Shown: positions 5,809 through 11,026 of the stretch, in pieces | Position numbering within the stretch: position 1 is the first letter of the stretch | How the letters are laid out: each line of letters begins with the position of its first letter | Assembly (NCBI GenBank): GCA_024636395.1 | Contig: JAGXHD010000018.1 | Span: forward strand, 1 to 11,026 | Direction of reading: 5' to 3' | Length of the DNA stretch: 11,026 bases | Source: Sulfitobacter sp. | Lineage (GTDB): Bacteria > Pseudomonadota > Alphaproteobacteria > Rhodobacterales > Rhodobacteraceae | Made by a program: the position numbers and the translations under genes | The notes under the pieces: generated by a model | Database searches by the model: none | Told to the model about the DNA's origin: nothing | Seen by the model: only the letters and a program-made list of their open reading frames with translations

Positions 5809-6546
5809 TCACAACATCGCCATACCGCCGTTTACATGCAAGGTGGCCCCTGTGACATAGGCGGACTCGGCACTGGCCAGATAGACGACCGCCGCCGCGA
5901 TTTCGTCGGGCGTGCCCATGCGCCCCGCTGGGATCTGCCCCATGATACCCGATTTCTGATCTTCGGTGAGCTTGTCGGTCATCGCGGTTGCGATAAATCC
6001 GGGCGCCACCGCATTGACGGTGATCCCCCGGCTCGCCACTTCGTAAGCAAGGCTCTTGGACATCGCGATCATGCCCGCTTTGGACGCGGCATAGTTCGCC
6101 TGCCCGGGATTGCCCGTGGCCCCCACGATGCTCGAAATGTTGACGATCCGCCCCCAGCGCGCTTTCATCATGCCGCGCATCACACCCTTGCACAGCTGAA
6201 ACGTCGCCGTCAGATTCACATCCATCACAGATTGCCACTCATCATCCGACATACGCATGAAAAGGTTATCGCGGGTGATGCCTGCGTTGTTGACCAGAAT
6301 ATCAACCGATCCCATCACGTCCGCCGCCTGCTTCGGCAGCGCCTTGACCGCCTCCATATCGCTCAGATTGCACGGCAGTACATGGGCGCGTTGCCCCAAT
6401 TCGCCCGCCAGCGCCTCCAATGGCTCGACACGCGTGCCTGACAAGCCCACCGTGGCCCCCTGAGCATGCAGTGCGCGCGCAATATCTGCACCAATGCCGC
6501 CCGATGCGCCCGTCACCAGAGCATTTTTACCCGTCAAATCAAACAT
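5809..6546 (-). CDS. fabG: 3-oxoacyl-[ACP] reductase
   Basis: FabG is the NADPH-dependent reductase of 3-ketoacyl-ACP, the first reduction in each elongation cycle. The 245 residues have the short-chain dehydrogenase layout. The cofactor loop is TGASGGIG (12-19), followed by NNAG (86-89). The catalytic set is N111, S138 (NISSI), Y152 and K156 (YAASK). The tail is HVNGGMAML, as in FabG. The ATG at 6546 has GGGAG five bases upstream. It begins 39 bases after fabD, in the same direction, so the two form an operon. The sequence is standard for the family and no missing residue was noticed. Confidence 0.98.
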   Translation of the reverse strand: MFDLTGKNALVTGASGGIGADIARALHAQGATVGLSGTRVEPLEALAGELGQRAHVLPCNLSDMEAVKALPKQAADVMGSVDILVNNAGITRDNLFMRMSDDEWQSVMDVNLTATFQLCKGVMRGMMKARWGRIVNISSIVGATGNPGQANYAASKAGMIAMSKSLAYEVASRGITVNAVAPGFIATAMTDKLTEDQKSGIMGQIPAGRMGTPDEIAAAVVYLASAESAYVTGATLHVNGGMAML

Positions 6547-6585
6547 ATTTTTCTCCCAATTTCTTTCTGCGATGCGCAGGTCCGT

Positions 6586-7518
6586 TCAGCCTTCCAGCAT
6601 CGCTTTCACATCCGCCGCCGTACCCACGTTGCGCAAAGTGGCATCCTTGTTGATCCGGCGGATCATTCCCGACAGCGCCTTGCCTGCGCCGATTTCCCAA
6701 AACTCGGTCACGCCCTGCGCACTCATCCACTCGACCGAGCTGCGCCAGCGCACGCGGCCCGTGATTTGCTGCACGAGCAGGTCGACAATCGGCGCGGCCT
6801 TCTCAACGCCGCTTGCCGTTACGTTCGACACCAGCGGTACGCGCGGATCGTGTACCTGTACCTCGGCCAGCGCCTGCGCCATCACATCCGCCGCCGGCTG
6901 CATCAGCGCACAATGAAACGGAGCCGACACGGGCAAAGGCAGCGCCCGCTTGGCGCCCGCGCCTTTCGCCATCTCGATCGCCCGCACCACTGCGGCCTTC
7001 GAGCCCGATATCACATTCTGCGTCGGATCATTCTCGTTTGCGAGCTGGCATACATCATCGCCCGCAGCATCGGCCGCCAGCTTCTCTACATCTTCCGCCG
7101 ACAGCCCCAATATCGCAGCCATCGCACCCTGCCCCACTGGCACCGCCGACTGCATCGCACGCCCGCGCGTGCGAAGAAGACGTGCCGTATCGCCCAGTGA
7201 AAACACGCCAGCGGCACAAAGCGCCGAATATTCACCAAGGCTATGCCCCGCTACGAAAGCGGCTCGCGAGACATCAATCCCTTCCGCTCCAAGCGCTGCC
7301 ATCGCCGCCATCGAAGTCGCCATCAGCGCAGGCTGGGCGTTTTCCGTTAGCGTCAGCTCAGCGATATCGCCCTCCCAGATAAGCGCGCTCAGCTTCTCGC
7401 CAAGCGCCTCGTCGACCTCGTCAAACACGGCCTGAGCCGCCGGATAGGCCTGTGCCAGTTCGCGGCCCATGCCAATGGTTTGTGCGCCCTGACCGGGAAA
7501 TACGAATGCTGTGCTCAT
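6586..7518 (-). CDS. fabD: Malonyl-CoA:ACP transacylase
   Basis: FabD transfers malonyl from CoA to ACP, supplying the extender for FabF. From ATG 7518 there are 310 residues. The N-terminal FPGQGAQ forms the oxyanion site, the nucleophile is S93 in GHSLGEYSA, and the partner is H202 in PVSAPFHCALM. The arginine that holds the malonyl carboxylate is probably R118 in RTRGRAMQ. The ATG is preferred over the in-frame TTG at 7524 because AGAGGG sits eight bases upstream of it. fabD heads the fabD-fabG unit and is divergent from the cytochrome b561-YceI gene, so a promoter must lie in 7519-7664. Confidence 0.98.
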   Translation of the reverse strand: MSTAFVFPGQGAQTIGMGRELAQAYPAAQAVFDEVDEALGEKLSALIWEGDIAELTLTENAQPALMATSMAAMAALGAEGIDVSRAAFVAGHSLGEYSALCAAGVFSLGDTARLLRTRGRAMQSAVPVGQGAMAAILGLSAEDVEKLAADAAGDDVCQLANENDPTQNVISGSKAAVVRAIEMAKGAGAKRALPLPVSAPFHCALMQPAADVMAQALAEVQVHDPRVPLVSNVTASGVEKAAPIVDLLVQQITGRVRWRSSVEWMSAQGVTEFWEIGAGKALSGMIRRINKDATLRNVGTAADVKAMLEG

Positions 7519-7664
7519 GCTCAAGGCCCTCTCGGATAATGTGGACTTCGGTGTAGCGAAGCCAATCCCGGCTCACAAGAGCGCACAGCCACTGCGCGGA
7601 TTCGGCCATTGCCCCGCCTGCGCCAAAGGATAGTTATAGCGACGATAGTTTTCCCGGAGCTCCC
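7519..7664. promoter_or_regulatory. Divergent promoter region, fabD / cytochrome b561-YceI
   Basis: These 146 bases separate two divergent genes and must hold both promoters. On the minus strand TTGGCT and CATTAT (spacer 18) precede fabD. On the plus strand TTGCCC is followed by an AT-rich stretch, GGATAGTTATAGC. All matches are weak, so no exact site is claimed. The plus gene has GGAG five bases before its ATG. Confidence 0.4.
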
Positions 7665-8882
7665 ATGACCCTTTCCAACACGACAAGCCGCTATGGCGCA
7701 ATCACCCGCAGTTTCCACTGGCTCACCGCATTGCTCGTGATGACATTGATCCCGGTCGCCATGATCGCCTCCGATCTGCCCTACGACACCTCTGAACAGC
7801 TCGCCCGCAAGGCCTGGCTCTTTTCGCTGCATAAAACGCTTGGTGTAACGGTGTTCTTCGTGGCTTTGCTCCGCATCGGCTGGGCCTTGGGCCAGCCCAA
7901 GCCCTCCACATTGCACCCCGAGCGGCGGGCCGAGACGTTTCTCGCCGAGACCGCCCATTGGCTGCTTTATGGCTCGCTGGTCCTGGCACCTCTCTCGGGC
8001 TGGCTTCATCACGCCGCCACTACGGGCTTCGCCCCGATCTGGTGGCCACTGGGCCAGAGCCTGCCCATGGTGCCCAAATCCGAAAGCATCGCGGCGCTTT
8101 TCGGTGGCTTCCATTGGGTGTTCGGCAAAGTGATGACGGTCACGATCCTGCTGCACGTCGCAGGCGCGCTCAAACACCACTTCATCGACCGCGACGCGAC
8201 ACTGCGGCGGATGATCGGAACCAAAGCTGCACTCCCGGACTTGCCAGCCGCCGCTCACAGTCTGCGTCCCTTGGGTGCAGCAATCGCCGTCTGGGCTGCT
8301 GTTCTGCTCGGCGGCACTGGTTTTGGCGTCTATGGTACCGAATCCTCCGGTGCGCAGGCCGCCGCTCTCGAAGATGTCACCTCCGACTGGACGGTGCAGG
8401 ACGGCAGCATCGACATCGCAGTCACGCAGTTCGGCTCGCAGGTCGAGGGCACCTTTGCCGACTGGACCGCCGACATCACATTCGATCCCACGGTCAGCAG
8501 TGGCCCATCCGGCAGCGTCGAAGTCGTCATTGCCATAGCCTCTCTCAAGCTAGGCTCGGTGACGGATCAGGCCATGGGTCCCGATTTCTTCGATGCCCAG
8601 CAATATGAGACAGCGGTTTTCAAAGCCGATCTGATCACCGAGATCGACGGATACTTTGCGGATGGCACTCTCAGCCTTAAGGGCACGGAGGTCCCTCTAA
8701 AAATGCTGTTCCGCCTCTCGGTGGAGGGAGGTGCCGCAAACATGCAGGCCAATCTAACGCTTGACCGCCTCGATTTCGGCATCGGGAACAACATGGCTGA
8801 CGAAAGCTCGCTCGGCTTCGGGGTCGATGTATCAATCGCACTGACTGCTCTACGCGGTGATCAACAGGCAATCGCCGAGTAG
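7665..8882 (+). CDS. Cytochrome b561 - YceI fusion protein
   Basis: This 405-residue protein has two parts. Residues 1-190 are a cytochrome b561 (CybB/YceJ type), a di-heme membrane protein that passes electrons between quinone and partners. Its helices lie near 18-35, 52-74, 95-115 and 148-170, with likely heme ligands H18 (FHWL), H56 (LHKTLG), H150 (FHWVFGK) and H164 (LLHVAG). H150 and H164 have the 14-residue spacing of the E. coli CybB pair. A fifth helix (about 203-222) should carry the chain to the periplasm. Residues about 235-397 are a YceI domain (lipid/isoprenoid-binding beta-barrel), with GTFADWTADITFDP and PDFFDAQQYETAVFKAD. In E. coli yceJ and yceI are neighbours, so the fusion links the same partners. 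Binding of ubiquinone or another isoprenoid is inferred. The protein is intact. The start ATG follows GGAG. Confidence 0.93.
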   Translation: MTLSNTTSRYGAITRSFHWLTALLVMTLIPVAMIASDLPYDTSEQLARKAWLFSLHKTLGVTVFFVALLRIGWALGQPKPSTLHPERRAETFLAETAHWLLYGSLVLAPLSGWLHHAATTGFAPIWWPLGQSLPMVPKSESIAALFGGFHWVFGKVMTVTILLHVAGALKHHFIDRDATLRRMIGTKAALPDLPAAAHSLRPLGAAIAVWAAVLLGGTGFGVYGTESSGAQAAALEDVTSDWTVQDGSIDIAVTQFGSQVEGTFADWTADITFDPTVSSGPSGSVEVVIAIASLKLGSVTDQAMGPDFFDAQQYETAVFKADLITEIDGYFADGTLSLKGTEVPLKMLFRLSVEGGAANMQANLTLDRLDFGIGNNMADESSLGFGVDVSIALTALRGDQQAIAE

Positions 8883-8891
8883 TCATACCAC

Positions 8892-8929
8892 AAAAAAAGG
8901 GCTGCCGGAGTGATTCCGGCAGCCCTTTT
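8892..8929. terminator. Bidirectional terminator between converging genes
   Basis: A 15-base stem (8895-8909 with 8915-8929, core GGGCTGCCGGA / TCCGGCAGCCC) closes a 5-base loop. Seven A's on the left (8892-8898) give a T run in the minus direction, and TTTT plus more T's give one in the plus direction. It should end both the fusion gene and the opposing yceI-family gene. Confidence 0.93.
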
Positions 8930-8946
8930 ACTTCTTTTCGTCAAAA

Positions 8947-9516
8947 TCACTCAGCTTTCATAGCCTCAAGCGAGATATTTACGACCACTTCGTCACTGAT
9001 GAAGGGAGCGAAGTTGCCCACGTTGAAATCCGAGCGCAGCAGCGTTGTGGTTGCGTCGAAGCCAGCCCATGGCTTGTTCTCCATCGGATGCTCACCCATT
9101 TGGTTGAGCGTGGCGTTGAGGACCACAGATTTTGTAACATCATTCATCGTAAGATCACCGGTGATCAGCGCGGTACCTTCGCCGGTAACCTCGATCCCCG
9201 TGGACGAGAACGTGATCATGTCGTCGTCGGTGGCGCCAAAGAAGTCATCCGACATAAAATGCTGTTCGCGGGCTTCCCAGCCGGTGAACATAGACTTCGT
9301 TGGCATCGACACGTTTACTGTTGATGCGGCAGGGTTTTCCGCGTCGAACATGATTTCGCCTTCAAACCCGGAAAACATTCCGTGGGTCGTGGAAAAGCCT
9401 AAGTGGTTATAGGAAAAAAGGACTTGGCTGTGGCTGGAATCCAGAACGTATTTATCTGCGGCCATCGCCATCGAGGCGGAAGCGGACATCAAAGCGGCAA
9501 GAACGAATGATTTCAT
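8947..9516 (-). CDS. Secreted YceI-family lipid-binding protein
   Basis: This 189-residue protein starts with a Sec signal peptide (MKSFVLAALMSASASMAMA, likely cut after residue 19). A full YceI domain follows: YVLDSSHSQVLFSYNHLGFS, then GMFSGFEGEIMFD, EQHFMSDDFFGA and a C-terminal strand FNVGNFAPFISDEVVVNISLE. YceI proteins are periplasmic lipocalin-like barrels. A Thermus homologue, TT1927b, binds a polyisoprenoid. The HS pair near residue 29, lost in the fused domain next door, is kept here. The ATG at 9516 has GGAG nine bases upstream. It converges on the cytochrome b561-YceI gene, giving two YceI domains within 2 kb. The natural ligand is unknown. Confidence 0.95.
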   Translation of the reverse strand: MKSFVLAALMSASASMAMAADKYVLDSSHSQVLFSYNHLGFSTTHGMFSGFEGEIMFDAENPAASTVNVSMPTKSMFTGWEAREQHFMSDDFFGATDDDMITFSSTGIEVTGEGTALITGDLTMNDVTKSVVLNATLNQMGEHPMENKPWAGFDATTTLLRSDFNVGNFAPFISDEVVVNISLEAMKAE

Positions 9517-9657
9517 AACGGGTTACTCCATGTTTATGTAGAATAACTAATTGGCCCGCCTCAGGGATTTCTCAATCCCGCAGGATCAAACAGGTTGTGC
9601 GCGCTGACGAACATCGCGGTATCTCGCCACCACTTGTCGAACCAAAAGCCGCAACGC
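9517..9657. other. Upstream region of the secreted YceI gene
   Basis: These 141 non-coding bases hold the yceI ribosome binding site and, presumably, its promoter. The only structure seen is a small inverted repeat GGGATT-TCTC-AATCCC (9564-9579), about 50 bases before the gene. It has no T run, so it could be an operator rather than a terminator. No clear promoter match was found. Confidence 0.35.
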
Positions 9658-10152
9658 TCAGGCCAGTTTGCCCAGCCCCCGCAGCGCGCCCAGCAGAGCA
9701 TTATGTGCGGTTGGGTTGCTCAGCGAGATTTCCGCCAGCAGACGATCCCCCTTGCCCCAGAACGTGACACGGTGGCCATAGACATCGACAGCGTGCAAAT
9801 CGACAAACGCGCACCGCTCTATGATACGGTGCGGTTCGGACGGCGCCTCTCGGATCAACAGAAGTTCCATATTCGCCACATCGATTTCGACAGTCGGCGC
9901 ACCGACGGGCCGACTGCCATGCCACATCGCGACAGCCCCAAAGACTGCAGCGATCGACAGCGCCAATTTGAACAACATCAGATCGCTTTCCCAAGACGCG
10001 CCAGGCGCCAACCAGACGAATAACGCCACCAGAGCAAGGCTCGCCGCACCAAGCTTGAGCGCCGTGCGGATTAGAAACCGGCTCCCGTTCAAAACATGTG
10101 TTATGCCCCGGAGGGCTGCTACTTCAGCGGCGTAATCGGCTGAGACGGTCAT
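9658..10152 (-). CDS. Two-helix membrane protein of unknown function
   Basis: I do not recognise this 164-residue protein. From ATG 10152 (AAGGA upstream) it has a soluble N-terminus (MTVSADYAAEVAALRGITHV), two closely spaced membrane helices (about 29-49 and 57-77) and a C-terminal soluble domain of about 80 residues. That domain alternates short hydrophobic strands (PTVEIDVANMELLLI, AFVDLHAVDVYGHRVTFWG) and ends in a helix (HNALLGALRGLGKLA). The layout recalls membrane proteins with a PH-like domain, but this is a guess from the pattern. The frame could extend to 10326 but loses coding character upstream of 10152. It is divergent from rpsF and follows nothing on its own strand within the window, so it probably has its own promoter in 10153-10426. 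Confidence 0.75.
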   Translation of the reverse strand: MTVSADYAAEVAALRGITHVLNGSRFLIRTALKLGAASLALVALFVWLAPGASWESDLMLFKLALSIAAVFGAVAMWHGSRPVGAPTVEIDVANMELLLIREAPSEPHRIIERCAFVDLHAVDVYGHRVTFWGKGDRLLAEISLSNPTAHNALLGALRGLGKLA

Positions 10153-10293
10153 TGCGGTGTCCTTTTGATCTGCCCAATAAACCCTGACGCCCGAATATGA
10201 CTGCAATAGGGCGCAGGACGGGTGGTTGCGCGGCAACATATGGGTCTGTTGGCCACGCAGCTCCGGCAAGTACGGCGCCCCTGCCATCACGCC

Positions 10294-10321
10294 TTGCGCC
10301 GAGCCCGAAACGGTGTATATC
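10294..10321 (+). promoter_or_regulatory. Candidate rpsF promoter
   Basis: TTGCGC (10294-10299) and TATATC (10316-10321) are 16 bases apart, about 105 bases before rpsF. The match to consensus is partial. The 274-base gap between the unknown membrane protein gene and rpsF must contain promoters for both; nothing stronger was seen. Confidence 0.3.
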
Positions 10322-10365
10322 GGCACTTCCTTTGCAACACGATTTAACCGCGCAGACTCTCGTGA

Positions 10366-10391
10366 CGGGGCGGCAAAGGATAAATGCCCCG
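10366..10391 (+). promoter_or_regulatory. Hairpin in the rpsF leader
   Basis: CGGGGC (10366-10371) pairs perfectly with GCCCCG (10386-10391) around a 14-base loop, 35 bases before the rpsF start. Many bacteria have an rpsF leader structure bound by the S6:S18 pair for feedback control, and this hairpin is in the right place. The known consensus has not been checked, so the function is only suggested. Confidence 0.25.
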
Positions 10392-10426
10392 GCTATGAAA
10401 TGCGCCCAGACATAAGTGGAGCACAC

Positions 10427-10780
10427 ATGCCGCTATATGAGCATGTAATGATCGCACGCCAAGACTTGTCCAATACACAAGCCGAAGGCCTGATCGAACA
10501 TTTTGGTACCGTCCTGTCCGACAACGGCGGGACACTCGTGGACAGCGAGTATTGGGGCGTCAAAACGATGGCCTACAAAATCAACAAGAACCGCAAGGGC
10601 CACTACGCCTTCCTGCGCTCCGATGCACCGGCCACGGCCGTGCAGGAGATGGAACGCCTGATGCGCCTGCATGACGATGTCATGCGCGTTCTGACCATCA
10701 AGATGGACGAGCACAAAGAGTTGCCCTCCGTTCAGATGCAAAAACGTGACGAGCGCCCAGAGCGCCGTGAACGTCGCTGA
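10427..10780 (+). CDS. rpsF: Small subunit ribosomal protein bS6
   Basis: This 117-residue S6 protein binds 16S rRNA together with S18 at the platform of the 30S subunit. It opens with MPLYEHVMIARQDLSNTQAE and keeps the S6 pattern EYWGVKTMAYKINKNRKGHY (47-66), followed by MRVLTIKMDEH. The C-terminal tail is highly charged (KRDERPERRERR). The start is the ATG at 10427, with GTGGAG just upstream. The frame is open back to 10226, but that stretch has no S6 similarity and includes the leader hairpin. rpsR follows after 28 bases. The order rpsF-rpsR is standard and usually continues to rplI. Confidence 0.98.
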   Translation: MPLYEHVMIARQDLSNTQAEGLIEHFGTVLSDNGGTLVDSEYWGVKTMAYKINKNRKGHYAFLRSDAPATAVQEMERLMRLHDDVMRVLTIKMDEHKELPSVQMQKRDERPERRERR

Positions 10781-10808
10781 TTTTGGCTTGAGAAAAAGGA
10801 CCTAACCC

Positions 10809-11026
10809 ATGGCTACAAAACCATTTTTCCGTCGCCGCAAGGTTTGCCCCTTCTCGGGCGACAATGCACCGGCGATCGACTACAAAGACACACGTCTGCT
10901 GCAGCGCTACATCTCCGAGCGGGGCAAGATCGTGCCATCGCGCATCACCGCCGTTTCGGCCATCAAGCAGCGTGAGCTGGCCCGCGCGATCAAGCGCGCC
11001 CGCTTCCTCGCCCTGCTGCCCTATGC
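10809..11026 (+). CDS. rpsR: Small subunit ribosomal protein bS18, 3' end cut by window
   Basis: The 72 codons present cover nearly the whole protein: MATKPFFRRRKVCPFSGDNA, then IDYKDTRLLQRYISERGKI, VPSRITAVSAIKQRELARAI and KRARFLALLPY. S18 is usually about 75 residues here, so only the last few codons and the stop are missing. It sits beside S6 on the 30S platform. The ATG at 10809 has AAAAGGA eight bases upstream. It lies 28 bases after rpsF and is co-transcribed with it. Confidence 0.98.
   Translation, partial: MATKPFFRRRKVCPFSGDNAPAIDYKDTRLLQRYISERGKIVPSRITAVSAIKQRELARAIKRARFLALLPY

Noticed and set aside
5803..6441. 212-codon plus-strand frame opposite fabG
   Set aside because: Antisense shadow of a gene with a full active site; its Arg/His-rich content is typical of such shadows.
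6466..7200. 244-codon plus-strand frame opposite fabD
   Set aside because: Antisense shadow; His/Arg-rich, no domain, no ribosome binding site of note.
7521..8258. 245-codon minus-strand frame opposite the cytochrome b561 part
   Set aside because: The plus frame has membrane helices and heme ligands. The antisense frame has no domain and covers the fabD promoter region.
10226..10426. N-terminal extension of rpsF
   Set aside because: bS6 proteins start at the MPLYEH position; the upstream stretch has no similarity and holds leader structure.

Overview
The window reads as chromosome of an alphaproteobacterium, most likely a marine Rhodobacteraceae (Roseobacter-type) species. The reasons are the gene transfer agent (GTA) packaging genes, the fabD-fabG-acpP...fabF-mltG order, and about 60% GC. 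No CRISPR array, tRNA, rRNA, insertion sequence or integrase was seen. No wholly new system is evident. The most unusual content is the GTA start region and a cytochrome b561-YceI fusion next to a separate secreted YceI.

Left part (1-1923, minus strand): the first three genes of a GTA head/packaging cluster in canonical order. They are a small-terminase-like gp1, the large terminase gp2 and the portal protein gp3, which is cut by the window edge. gp2 and gp3 are very GC-rich (about 68% by hand count over 961-1500). gp1 and the first part of gp2 are near 54% (1501-1980). A 147-base spacer with a hairpin and an AT-rich box separates gp2 from gp3. A strong factor-independent terminator stands just upstream of gp1.

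Centre (2091-7518, minus strand): a fatty-acid and envelope block, in transcription order fabD, fabG, acpP, a GNAT acetyltransferase, fabF, mltG. FabD loads malonyl onto ACP, FabG reduces ketoacyl-ACP, AcpP carries the chain and FabF elongates it. MltG cuts nascent peptidoglycan at the inner membrane. fabF and mltG are separated by one base. acpP has its own terminator, so the block is several transcription units.

Right part: 7519-7664 is a divergent promoter region. It is followed on the plus strand by the cytochrome b561-YceI fusion, which converges through a symmetric terminator on a minus-strand secreted YceI protein. A minus-strand two-helix membrane protein of unknown function follows. 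The window ends with rpsF and rpsR (plus strand, rpsR cut by the edge), the start of a ribosomal protein operon.
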